64,000 nt of DNA from AAA044-D11 sp965268555. GTDB lineage: Bacteria; Actinomycetota; Actinomycetes; Nanopelagicales; Nanopelagicaceae. Positions 26,289 to 34,442 of this stretch are shown here, piece after piece (positions within the stretch are counted from its first letter, which is position 1; every line of letters starts with the position of its first letter). Where the stretch lies: the NCBI GenBank assembly GCA_965268555.1, contig OZ254174.1:372001-436000 (forward strand). Direction: 5' to 3'. The notes below the pieces were generated by a model. The model worked only from the letters and a program-made list of their open reading frames with translations, did no database searches and was not told the origin of the DNA. The translations under genes were made by a program, and so were the position numbers.

Positions 26289-27437
26289 GTGACTAAAGCC
26301 TCAATTGACGCTCGGGGCGATCTTCGACTAACTCGGCTCACTAAAACTTATGGTGACTTCACCGCGGTTGATGATCTTTCGTTAACAATTCCAAAAGGTT
26401 CTTTCTTTGCGTTACTTGGACCATCAGGTTGTGGCAAAACAACAACGCTTCGAATGATTGCTGGTTTGGAAGAGCCAACTGCCGGAAGCATCCATCTTGG
26501 CGAAACAGATATCACGACAACTAAGCCTTATCAGCGTCCTATCAATACCGTCTTTCAGAACTATGCCTTATTTCCACATCTAACGATCTTTGAAAATATT
26601 GCATTTGGTCTGCGCCGACGTGGCAAAAGTGATGTTAAAGAGGCTGTAGAGAAAGTTCTAAACTTGGTAGAACTTCCACATCTAGCACAACGTAAGCCGA
26701 CCCAACTATCTGGCGGCCAGCAACAACGTATTGCGCTTGCGCGCGCAATCGTTAACCGACCAGCGCTTTTATTGCTTGATGAACCACTTGGCGCACTTGA
26801 TCTAAAGCTTCGCCGCCAAATGCAGATCGAACTTAAATGGATTCAAAAAGAGGTTGGACTTACCTTCGTTCACGTAACTCACGATCAGGAAGAGGCCATG
26901 ACAATGGCGGACACGATCGCAGTTATGAACGAGGGGCAGATCGAACAGATGGGTTCACCTGCAGATTTGTACGACAATCCTGAAACCGCATATGTAGCGA
27001 ACTTCTTGGGACAATCAAATTTAATTAAGGGAACAATCTCGGGCAACGATGGCGATTCTCAGATAGTTGATCTATATGGGCAGAAAATTTCGCTACCGAA
27101 GAGCCGTTCGCATGCGGTTGATAATTCAACATATGCCGGTATTCGCCCCGAAAAATTCCGCATCTCGTTATTAGAAACACCAGTAAAGGGAAATGTTTTA
27201 ACTGGTGGCCGAATTGAAGATGTTTCTTACATCGGAGTTTCAACTCAGTATCAAGTTGAAATGCCATGGGGACAAGAGTTAATGGTCTTCGAACAGAATG
27301 ATGATGGAGTTGCACCATTTAAAAAGGGCGACGCTGTAAACATTTCTTGGGAGCCAACATTTACTTTTGGTTTGCGTGGCGATGAAGATGCGACTGCTGG
27401 CTCAGAGGTTACGCCAGAAGACCTAGACGAAGAATAA
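26289..27437 (+). CDS. potA: Polyamine ABC transporter ATP-binding protein
   Basis: PotA hydrolyses ATP to drive uptake through PotB/PotC. The 382 residues contain Walker A GPSGCGKTT at 44-52, Q-loop QNYALFPH, the signature LSGGQQQR at 140-147 and Walker B LLLLDEP just after. A C-terminal TOBE domain (about 290-365) is typical of the PotA/MalK group. The start is GTG at 26289, right after the potD stop, with AGGAAA as ribosome binding site. Confidence 0.93.
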   Translation: MTKASIDARGDLRLTRLTKTYGDFTAVDDLSLTIPKGSFFALLGPSGCGKTTTLRMIAGLEEPTAGSIHLGETDITTTKPYQRPINTVFQNYALFPHLTIFENIAFGLRRRGKSDVKEAVEKVLNLVELPHLAQRKPTQLSGGQQQRIALARAIVNRPALLLLDEPLGALDLKLRRQMQIELKWIQKEVGLTFVHVTHDQEEAMTMADTIAVMNEGQIEQMGSPADLYDNPETAYVANFLGQSNLIKGTISGNDGDSQIVDLYGQKISLPKSRSHAVDNSTYAGIRPEKFRISLLETPVKGNVLTGGRIEDVSYIGVSTQYQVEMPWGQELMVFEQNDDGVAPFKKGDAVNISWEPTFTFGLRGDEDATAGSEVTPEDLDEE

Positions 27438-27444
27438 GCTTGAT

Positions 27445-28293
27445 ATGAGAAAGATCCGCACTCCCTATTTACTCTTGCTCCCTGGTTTTGGATTTCTATT
27501 TACCTTTTTCATTCTTCCAATTATTAACTTGGCACAAACTTCCACCCAGACCAAAATAGCTGGGGGAGATACTGGTCAATATGAGCAGACTCTGCGCTTT
27601 GCCAACTACATCGATGCTTTTGTTGAAAATAAAGAACAGTTCGGTCGCTCTTTTCTATTCGCGCTTCTTGCAACAGTTTTAGCACTTGCAATTTCATATC
27701 CACTGGCCTATGCGATTGCATTCAAATCCGGAAAGTACAAAAACTTATTGTTGGTTCTAGTTGTTGCACCTTTCTTTACCTCGTTTCTACTTCGAACAAT
27801 CGCGTGGAAACAAATCTTGGGCGAAGAGGGCTTCGTTGTTCCAACCCTTAGATCACTTGGAATCATCAGCGAGAGCACCACGCTTACTTCAACATCATTT
27901 GCAGTCGTAATGGGTATGACCTATAACTTCTTGCCATTTATGACCCTGCCACTCTTTGCATCAATTGACCGGATTGATCCCAGAACGCTCGAAGCTTCCG
28001 GTGATCTCTATGCAAATGGATATACGACTTTCCGAAAAGTTACCCTGCCCCTTTCTATGCCAGGTGTAGTAGCCGGAACTTTGCTCACATTCATTCCTGC
28101 AGCCGGTGATTACGTAAACGCTGCAATTCTAGGAAACCCAAATACGAAGATGCTCGGAAATGTAATCGAATCTCGATTCTTCAAGATTGTTGATTACCCA
28201 ACTGCTGCCGCGCTTTCATTTACCTTAATGGCGGCAATTTTGATTTTAGTAACTCTCTATATCCGTAAAGCTGGAACAGAGGAGTTGGTATGA
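27445..28293 (+). CDS. potB: Polyamine ABC transporter permease (PotB type)
   Basis: This 282-residue inner-membrane protein has about six hydrophobic segments. The EAA loop GDLYANGYTTFRKVTLPLSM contacts the ATPase. It belongs to the binding-protein-dependent transport permease family and pairs with PotC, whose start overlaps its stop (ATGA). The order D-A-B-C in one strand with tiny gaps marks one transport complex. Confidence 0.92.
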   Translation: MRKIRTPYLLLLPGFGFLFTFFILPIINLAQTSTQTKIAGGDTGQYEQTLRFANYIDAFVENKEQFGRSFLFALLATVLALAISYPLAYAIAFKSGKYKNLLLVLVVAPFFTSFLLRTIAWKQILGEEGFVVPTLRSLGIISESTTLTSTSFAVVMGMTYNFLPFMTLPLFASIDRIDPRTLEASGDLYANGYTTFRKVTLPLSMPGVVAGTLLTFIPAAGDYVNAAILGNPNTKMLGNVIESRFFKIVDYPTAAALSFTLMAAILILVTLYIRKAGTEELV

Positions 28294-29126
28294 GTCAGAA
28301 AGTTAAAGATGCAACAATCCCTACAATTCCCCTTGGTGCAAGAATCCAACGTTGGATTGGACGCAATCTAATTCGCATTTATGCGATCTTTGCCTTTACC
28401 TATCTCTTTATTCCGGTCGCATACACCTTTGCATTCTCATTCAATGATTCCGGAAAGAGCAATCTAATCTGGAAAGGATTCACTCTAGGAAATTGGCAGA
28501 ACCCTTGTGGGGCCCCAGAAGTATGTAGTGCGCTGGGAAACTCAATTAAGATCGGGTTGCTTGCAACTATTTTCTCAACAATTTTGGGAACCATGATTGC
28601 ATTTGCTATTGGGCGCCATAAATTTAAAGGGCGTTCCACTTCTAATCTTCTAATTTTCTTGCCTATGGCAACTCCAGAAATTGTTATGGGCGCATCACTT
28701 CTTTCACTTTTCCTAGTGTTCAAAATTAATCCAGGATTCTGGCCAACTGTTATTGCACATATTGTTTTCTGTATTTCATTTGTTGTGGTTACGGTTAAAG
28801 CTCGAATTGCTAGCTTAGATCCACGGCTTGAACAAGCTGCCATGGATTTGTATGCAAATGAGTTCGAAACTTTCAGACGAGTAACACTTCCATTAGTTGC
28901 ACCAGGTATCGCCGGGGCAGCACTTCTTGCCTTTAGCCTCTCCTTTGATGATTTCATAATTACGAATTTCAACTCAGGCACTCTGACCACATTTCCTAAA
29001 TTTATTTATGTATCTGCGGCCCGCGGAATTCCCGCACAAGCGAATGTAATTGGATCGGCAATGTTCTTCCTTGCTCTCACAATTGTTATCGTGGGGCAAC
29101 TAGTAAACCGCCGGAAGGTGCGCTAA
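28290..29126 (+). CDS. potC: Polyamine ABC transporter permease (PotC type)
   Basis: The 278-residue second permease has about six membrane segments and the EAA loop MDLYANEFETFRRVTLPL. Its N-terminal cytoplasmic stretch of about 30 residues precedes the first membrane segment. The SFDDFIITNF segment is typical of PotC/PotI. It is translationally coupled to potB and ends the transporter genes; a 129-base gap with a small ORF follows. Confidence 0.92.
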   Translation: MSQKVKDATIPTIPLGARIQRWIGRNLIRIYAIFAFTYLFIPVAYTFAFSFNDSGKSNLIWKGFTLGNWQNPCGAPEVCSALGNSIKIGLLATIFSTILGTMIAFAIGRHKFKGRSTSNLLIFLPMATPEIVMGASLLSLFLVFKINPGFWPTVIAHIVFCISFVVVTVKARIASLDPRLEQAAMDLYANEFETFRRVTLPLVAPGIAGAALLAFSLSFDDFIITNFNSGTLTTFPKFIYVSAARGIPAQANVIGSAMFFLALTIVIVGQLVNRRKVR

Positions 29127-29141
29127 ACTTTTAACGTTTCC

Positions 29142-29216
29142 ATGATGAACGACAGAGCTGCAAGTAGTTCTGCATTGTGGGGTAGGACTCCGGAGGACCC
29201 GGGCCAACTAAAGTAG
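29142..29216 (+). CDS. Putative 24-codon leader ORF upstream of the amine oxidase gene
   Basis: This short ORF starts MMNDRAAS and ends in a proline-containing TPEDPGQLK before TAG. TAACGT at 29132-29137 lies seven bases before its second ATG (29145), which would fit leaderless translation. The stretch is clearly richer in G and C than its surroundings. Its start is also part of a hairpin region: CAGAGCT 29153-29159 pairs with AGTTCTG 29166-29172. It could be a regulatory leader peptide, or the composition may reflect a structured RNA. No function can be assigned. Confidence 0.3.
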   Translation: MMNDRAASSSALWGRTPEDPGQLK

Positions 29217-29221
29217 TGATT

Positions 29222-29255
29222 GAAGGGGTGATTCCGGTTTCGGCCGGATGACGCG
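29222..29255 (+). promoter_or_regulatory. Shine-Dalgarno and hairpin before the amine oxidase start
   Basis: GAAGGGG at 29222-29228 is the only Shine-Dalgarno-like sequence before the ATG at 29256, but it is 27 bases away. Between them TCCGG (29233-29237) and CCGGA (29244-29248) form a hairpin. When folded it would shorten the effective distance to about 11 bases. Initiation may therefore depend on the fold. Confidence 0.4.
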
Positions 29256-30668
29256 ATGTCAGACATCGACTCTTCGTATTTAAAACATCTCTCGCATATG
29301 CAACCTCAGTTGTATTGGCTTGATGCTGACCCGTTAGAGCCTGAAGCTCATCCGACTCTTATTGGCGAGACAACAACAGATCTCTGCATTGTTGGTGCGG
29401 GCTATACCGGTTTGTGGACTGCGCTCCTTGCAAAAGAGAAGAATCCAGAGCGCAATGTAATAATCATTGAACAATTAGAAACTGGCGCCGGTGCATCTGG
29501 TCGCAACGGCGGTTTCTGCAGTTACTCCTTGACCCATGGTTTTATGAATGGCTTTAGCCGCTATAAAGATGAGATGGAAATTATCGAACGTTTGGGGCGA
29601 GAAAATCTTGAAGCTATCGAAGCAACTATTAAGAAATACAAGATTGATTGTGGCTTTGAATTAACAGGTGAAATAAGTGTTGCAAATGAAGAGTGGCAGT
29701 TAGAAGACCTCATCGAAGAGGCAAATTTACGTAACTCCTTTGGTGACAGCGTTGAAATTCTTAGTAAAGAAGAGATGCAATCTCGCGTTAATTCACCAAT
29801 TTCTGTTGGCGGCCTTTGGGATCCAGATGGAACGGCTTTAGTTGATCCAGCCCGCTTAGTTTGGGGCCTAGAGCAAGCATGCATAAAGAGTGGCGTTCAA
29901 ATTTATGAGAACACCAGCGCGCTCTGGCTTGAGCGAACTAGTAAGGGAATTATTGTTCACACCCCTTATGGAATGGTTTATGCCCAGAAGGTTGCACTTG
30001 CGACAAACATTTATCGCTCACTTGTGAAGCGCGCAAAGAAATATGTGGTTCCAGTCTACGATTTTCAATTAGTAACTGAACCCCTAACTCCAGCGCAGAT
30101 GAAGTCAATTGGATGGAAGAATCGCGAAGGCTTATCTGAAGCAGGAAATCAATTCCACTATTACCGCCTTACTAAAGATAATGAGATTTTATGGGGCGGA
30201 TATGATGCAATTTATAATTTCCGCGGCAAGGTGCGCCATGAGTATGAAACTAGCGCCGAGACTTATGCCCACCTCGCACAAGCATTTCTTGAAACATTCC
30301 CACAATTACAGGGAATTAAATTCACACATGGATGGGGCGGTGCGATTGATACTTGTTCCCGCTTCACACAATTCTGGGGCAAGGCATATCGGGGTCGAGT
30401 TGCATATGTAATGGGATACACCGGCCTGGGAGTTGGGGCATCACGCTTTGGTGCTCAAGTTATGTTGGACCTTCTAGATGGTGAAGATAACGAACGGACT
30501 AGGTTAAAGATGGTTCGCAAGAAACCAGTTCCATTCCCACCAGAACCATTTAAATTTATTTTTATTAGATTAACGCAATGGTCAATCAATAAATCAGATC
30601 AAAACCAGGGTAAGCGAAATCTCTGGCTTAAATTCCTAGATTTGTTAGGTCTTGGTTTCGACTCTTAA
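29256..30668 (+). CDS. FAD-dependent amine oxidoreductase (PuuB/DAO family)
   Basis: This 470-residue flavoprotein has the dinucleotide motif IVGAGYTGLWTALL (GAGYTG at 47-52). It also has the GAGASGRNGGFCS segment typical of the DAO family that includes gamma-glutamylputrescine oxidase and glycine oxidase, and a C-terminal GYTGLGVGASRFGAQ. The N-terminal PQLYWLD resembles the start of PuuB-like oxidases. In this setting it probably oxidises an amine such as putrescine or a derivative to the aldehyde used by the aldehyde dehydrogenase at 23529. No PuuA (glutamylputrescine synthetase) gene is nearby, so the true substrate is open. It ends one base from the convergent gabT end. Confidence 0.8.
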   Translation: MSDIDSSYLKHLSHMQPQLYWLDADPLEPEAHPTLIGETTTDLCIVGAGYTGLWTALLAKEKNPERNVIIIEQLETGAGASGRNGGFCSYSLTHGFMNGFSRYKDEMEIIERLGRENLEAIEATIKKYKIDCGFELTGEISVANEEWQLEDLIEEANLRNSFGDSVEILSKEEMQSRVNSPISVGGLWDPDGTALVDPARLVWGLEQACIKSGVQIYENTSALWLERTSKGIIVHTPYGMVYAQKVALATNIYRSLVKRAKKYVVPVYDFQLVTEPLTPAQMKSIGWKNREGLSEAGNQFHYYRLTKDNEILWGGYDAIYNFRGKVRHEYETSAETYAHLAQAFLETFPQLQGIKFTHGWGGAIDTCSRFTQFWGKAYRGRVAYVMGYTGLGVGASRFGAQVMLDLLDGEDNERTRLKMVRKKPVPFPPEPFKFIFIRLTQWSINKSDQNQGKRNLWLKFLDLLGLGFDS

Positions 30669-30669
30669 G

Positions 30670-32010
30670 TTATAGCGAAGCAAACGCCTCATCAAGAATT
30701 GCAAGAGCTTGATTTAACAAGTGCTCTGGCATTACCAATGGTGGAAGCAGACGAATTACGTTGGAATAAGTTCCAGCGCTAAGAATTAATACGCCCTTTT
30801 GCTGGCAATACTTAATGACAGCGCTCATCGCTTCACTGTTTGGCTCAATAGTTCCTGGCTTGACTAATTCAATGGCCTGCATTGCACCAGCTCCACGAAT
30901 TTCCCCAATTACCGGGTATTTCTTGGCCATCGCGGTTAGAGCATCAACCATTATTTTGCCGATTACATTTGCGCGATCAACTAATTTTTCTTCTTCAATA
31001 GTTGCAATTGCACCAAGTGCCGCGGCGCAAGCAACTGGGTTTCCACCAAAGGTTCCACCTAGTCCGCTGGCATGAACAGAATCCAACATTTCAGCGCGAC
31101 CAGTTACGCCGGCAAGTGGGAAGCCACCTGCAATACCTTTTGCGGTTGTGATTAAGTCTGCATCCACATTCTCATGTTCTACTGCAAACATCTTTCCGGT
31201 ACGCCCAAATCCAGTTTGAACTTCATCAGCCACAAATACGATGCCATTTTCTTTGGCAAACTTTGCAAGACCAGGCAAGAATCCCTTAGGTGGAACGATA
31301 AAACCACCTTCGCCTTGAATTGGTTCGATAACAATCGCCGCTACATTTTGGGCGCCAATTTCTTTCTCAATCTTATGTGTAACTACATCTAGGGTTTCAG
31401 AAGCACAAGTAGCAGCATCACCATCGAATCTAAATGGATAAGCCATTGGCATGCGATAAATCTCGCTAGCAAATGGGCCGAAGCCCTCTTTATATGGCAT
31501 GTTCTTAGCAGTCATTGCCATCGTTAGATTTGTGCGACCGTGATAACCATGTTCGAAGACAACAACAGCCTGACGCTTGGTATATGCGCGCGCAATTTTA
31601 ATTGCATTTTCGACTGCTTCAGCGCCTGAGTTAAGAAGAACTGATTTCTTCTTATGAGTTCCTGGTGTCAATCTATTTAACGCTTCGCAGACCTCGATGT
31701 ATCCAAGGTATGGCGCAATCATGAAACAGGTATGTGTAAACGCTTTTACTTGATCAATTACATTTTCAACTACGCGATCCGCGCTGTTGCCAACATTTAC
31801 TACTGCGATACCTGCCCCCATATCGATGATTGAGTTTCCATCGACATCAACAATTACACCGCCGCCCGCTTTCGCAACGACAACAGGAAAGGCCATTCCG
31901 AGTGATGCTGATACTGCTTCACTTCGACGTTTGATAATTTCCTGAGATTTTGGACCCGGAATTGCAGTAACAAGGCGAAGTTCTTGCGGGATATTTGGAC
32001 CAGTACTCAT
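30670..32010 (-). CDS. gabT: 4-aminobutyrate aminotransferase
   Basis: GabT transfers the amino group of GABA to 2-oxoglutarate, giving succinate semialdehyde. The 446-residue class III PLP aminotransferase shows LLNSGAEAVENAIKIAR, EHGYHGRTNLTMAMT, the FVADEVQTGFGRTG segment and PLP lysine Lys291 in TTAKGIAGGFPLAG. The length and motifs match actinobacterial GabT. Other omega-aminotransferases (for putrescine or beta-alanine) are possible. It runs opposite to the amine oxidase with a one-base gap. GABA would be the product of the aldehyde dehydrogenase nearby. Confidence 0.9.
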   Translation of the reverse strand: MSTGPNIPQELRLVTAIPGPKSQEIIKRRSEAVSASLGMAFPVVVAKAGGGVIVDVDGNSIIDMGAGIAVVNVGNSADRVVENVIDQVKAFTHTCFMIAPYLGYIEVCEALNRLTPGTHKKKSVLLNSGAEAVENAIKIARAYTKRQAVVVFEHGYHGRTNLTMAMTAKNMPYKEGFGPFASEIYRMPMAYPFRFDGDAATCASETLDVVTHKIEKEIGAQNVAAIVIEPIQGEGGFIVPPKGFLPGLAKFAKENGIVFVADEVQTGFGRTGKMFAVEHENVDADLITTAKGIAGGFPLAGVTGRAEMLDSVHASGLGGTFGGNPVACAAALGAIATIEEEKLVDRANVIGKIMVDALTAMAKKYPVIGEIRGAGAMQAIELVKPGTIEPNSEAMSAVIKYCQQKGVLILSAGTYSNVIRLLPPLVMPEHLLNQALAILDEAFASL

Positions 32011-32023
32011 GGACGCAAGTCTA
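32011..32023 (-). promoter_or_regulatory. Leaderless promoter of gabT
   Basis: On the reverse strand TAGACT (32023-32018) is followed by seven bases and the gabT ATG (32010). No Shine-Dalgarno sequence is present. The divergent dxr promoter lies about 30 bases away. Confidence 0.5.
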
Positions 32024-32053
32024 TCTGAGGTAAAAGTTTTGCCTATTCATACT

Positions 32054-32065
32054 TAGAATAGGGGA
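32054..32065 (+). promoter_or_regulatory. Leaderless promoter of dxr
   Basis: TAGAAT at 32054-32059 is followed by six bases and the dxr ATG at 32066. An AGGGGA lies directly against the ATG and is too close for a Shine-Dalgarno role. Confidence 0.55.
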
Positions 32066-33214
32066 ATGCCTAGCCCGATTGATTTGGTAATCCTTGGTTC
32101 AACGGGATCTATCGGCGTGCAGGCCCTGGAAATAGTTGAGTCGAATCCCGAGAAATTCCGCATAGTTGGATTAGCCGCAGGTTCAAAGAACATAGAACTT
32201 TTGGCCGAACAGGCAAAGAAATTTTCGGTCCCAGTTGTTGGCACAACGGGAGATAGAAGTAAATTAATTTCGCTTCTCGGAAATACTCAAGTTATTGATG
32301 GTTTGGGCGCCGCTGCGCAAATAGCCGCAATTGCATGTGATGTAGTTCTAAATGGAATTTCTGGTTCAATCGGATTAGGACCAACACTTGCAGCTCTTGC
32401 TGTTGGAAATAAAGTTGCGCTGGCAAATAAAGAGTCGCTAGTTGCTGGTGGCGATTTAGTTATGGCTTATGGTAAAGATCGAATCATCCCGGTTGACTCT
32501 GAACATTCTGCGCTTTATCAATGTTTCTTGAGTGGTAAATCATCTGAAGTTAAACAAGTTATTTTAACGGCGAGTGGCGGGCCATTTAGAGAGATCACTG
32601 ATTTATCAGAAGTAACCGTCGCAGATGCTCTTAGCCATCCAACTTGGGCAATGGGACCAGTAGTAACTATAAATTCTGCAACGTTGATGAATAAAGGTTT
32701 GGAAATTATTGAGGCCCACTACCTATTCGATATTCCATACTCAAAGATAAGTGCAGTGATTCATCCACAATCTGTCGTGCATTCAATGGTTGAGTTTGTC
32801 GATGGTTCAACTATCGCACAAGCAAGTCCACCAAACATGAAGGGGCCAATTGCTTATGCAATCGCCGAAACAACTCGAATTCCAAAGGCCACTGCGCCAA
32901 TTGATTGGAGCACGTCTCACAAGTGGGAGTTTTCACCAATTGATAGCGCAAGATTCCCAGCGGTAGATCTCGCTCGTAGGTGTGGTGAACTTGGCGGTGG
33001 CTTACCAGCAATATTTAATGCCGCAAATGAAGTTGCGGTAGAAGCTTTCCTAAACGGTTTAATTTCATTTGCACAGATCGTCGATGTCGTGGATGCGAGT
33101 GTTCAGAAGTTGGGCGGTAACTCACCAATTACAATTACCTCCTTGGCTGATGTCAGTGCTATCGAGAAAGATTCACGTGTTATCGCCACTCAATTAGTTC
33201 AGGAGCGCAAGTGA
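32066..33214 (+). CDS. dxr: 1-deoxy-D-xylulose 5-phosphate reductoisomerase
   Basis: Dxr (IspC) rearranges and reduces DXP to MEP with NADPH, the first committed step of the MEP isoprenoid pathway. The 382 residues show the NADPH motif LGSTGSIGVQALEIV near the N-terminus, ANKESLVAGG, the metal/substrate segment PVDSEHSALYQ and the HPTWAMGP(V) loop region. The N-terminus begins MPSPIDLVILG, which suits the leaderless ATG. rseP and ispG follow, the usual actinobacterial order. Its TGA overlaps the rseP GTG. Confidence 0.96.
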   Translation: MPSPIDLVILGSTGSIGVQALEIVESNPEKFRIVGLAAGSKNIELLAEQAKKFSVPVVGTTGDRSKLISLLGNTQVIDGLGAAAQIAAIACDVVLNGISGSIGLGPTLAALAVGNKVALANKESLVAGGDLVMAYGKDRIIPVDSEHSALYQCFLSGKSSEVKQVILTASGGPFREITDLSEVTVADALSHPTWAMGPVVTINSATLMNKGLEIIEAHYLFDIPYSKISAVIHPQSVVHSMVEFVDGSTIAQASPPNMKGPIAYAIAETTRIPKATAPIDWSTSHKWEFSPIDSARFPAVDLARRCGELGGGLPAIFNAANEVAVEAFLNGLISFAQIVDVVDASVQKLGGNSPITITSLADVSAIEKDSRVIATQLVQERK

Positions 33215-34428
33215 ATTTTCCAGGTTTAGGTATTTTAGGTGTCTTAGCTTTTATCGTTGCGCTTCTATTTTCAGTAATGATCCACGAAGCCGGACATTAT
33301 TTAACTGCGAAAAAATTTCACATGCGCGTAACCGAATTCTTCTTAGGTTTTGGTAAGCGAATATGGTCATTCCAGCGAGGCGAAACCGAGTTCGGCATCA
33401 AGGCAATACCTGCTGGCGGCTATTGTCGAATCTCAGGTATGTCTATAAATGAAGAGTTGCCGGAAGCTGATAAACATCGCGCATTTCATCTTGCTTCGGT
33501 TCCAAAACGATTAATTGTTTTAGGCGCTGGATCATTTCTACACTTCGTTCTAGGTTTCTTGATTCTGGTTGTACTTCTCGCTGGCGTTGGAGTCACAACC
33601 GTGACTAACACAATCGGTGAAGTTGTCCCATGCGTTTTGAATACTGCGGCCGGAGCATCAGATGGCAAGTGCACGGCCACCTCGAAAGCTTCACCAGCAA
33701 AGGCAGCTGGATTAGTTGCCAACGATCAAATAATTGCGATAGATGGCAAGAAATATGAGAACTGGTTTGATTATGCGACAAAGATTCGAGCATCTGCAAA
33801 TAAGCGAATCACACTTACCGTTTCTCGCGGTGGCGAAAATCTCGAAATTCCAATAACTCCTGCGGCGCGATCACTTGATGGCAAAGAGATTGGCTACCTA
33901 GGAGTTATAAATAAATTAGGTACGCGCAAAGATGGATCCTTTAAAGCAATAGAAAATAGCGCAAAGCTCACAAAAGATCTTCTAGGCAATAGCGTCACAT
34001 CTTTAATTTCACTCCCAACGAAAATCCCAGCGCTTGTTCGTCAGACTTTCGGTAATGAAAAGCGAGATGCCCAAGGATTAGTTGGAGTTGTAGGTGTTGC
34101 TCGAGTGAGCGCGCAGACTGCAAGCGATCCTAAATTGGAATCGATAGAGAAAATTGCCTCATTCCTAATAATTATTGCAAGCCTTAATATCTTTGTTGGA
34201 GTATTTAACTTACTTCCACTTCTCCCACTAGATGGTGGCCATATGGCAGTTGCCATTGTTGATGGTGTTCGTAGATTCAACGCCAAGCGTCGGAAGTTGG
34301 CGCCGCCGCCAGCTATCGATGTTGAGAAATTACTGCCGCTTACTCTCGCAGTTTTCGCGGTTCTAGCGGTTCTTTCGCTACTTCTTTTAGCCGCAGATAT
34401 TTTCAATCCAATAAATCTCAATCAATAA
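33211..34428 (+). CDS. rseP: Site-2 zinc metalloprotease (RseP/Rip1 family)
   Basis: This intramembrane protease cleaves membrane-bound regulators such as anti-sigma factors. The 405 residues contain the zinc motif HEAGH at 25-29 in the first membrane segment, a central PDZ domain (about 150-230) and the second active-site element NLLPLLPLDGGHM near the C-terminus. Further membrane segments lie at about 107-130 and 380-398. The start is GTG at 33211 with AGGAGC ten bases upstream, overlapping the dxr stop (GTGA). Confidence 0.93.
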   Translation: MNFPGLGILGVLAFIVALLFSVMIHEAGHYLTAKKFHMRVTEFFLGFGKRIWSFQRGETEFGIKAIPAGGYCRISGMSINEELPEADKHRAFHLASVPKRLIVLGAGSFLHFVLGFLILVVLLAGVGVTTVTNTIGEVVPCVLNTAAGASDGKCTATSKASPAKAAGLVANDQIIAIDGKKYENWFDYATKIRASANKRITLTVSRGGENLEIPITPAARSLDGKEIGYLGVINKLGTRKDGSFKAIENSAKLTKDLLGNSVTSLISLPTKIPALVRQTFGNEKRDAQGLVGVVGVARVSAQTASDPKLESIEKIASFLIIIASLNIFVGVFNLLPLLPLDGGHMAVAIVDGVRRFNAKRRKLAPPPAIDVEKLLPLTLAVFAVLAVLSLLLLAADIFNPINLNQ

Positions 34429-34430
34429 TC

Positions 34431-34442
34431 TAGGATGAAGCC
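34431..34442 (+). promoter_or_regulatory. Leaderless promoter of ispG
   Basis: TAGGAT at 34431-34436 lies two bases after the rseP stop and exactly six bases before the ispG ATG. The AGGA inside it could also be read as a distant Shine-Dalgarno, so this case is less clean than others in the series. Confidence 0.45.

Noticed and set aside
28400..28990. Reverse-strand ORF of 196 codons over potC
   Set aside because: Fully inside a clear permease gene; no start signal and no recognisable domain. A shadow of the coding frame.
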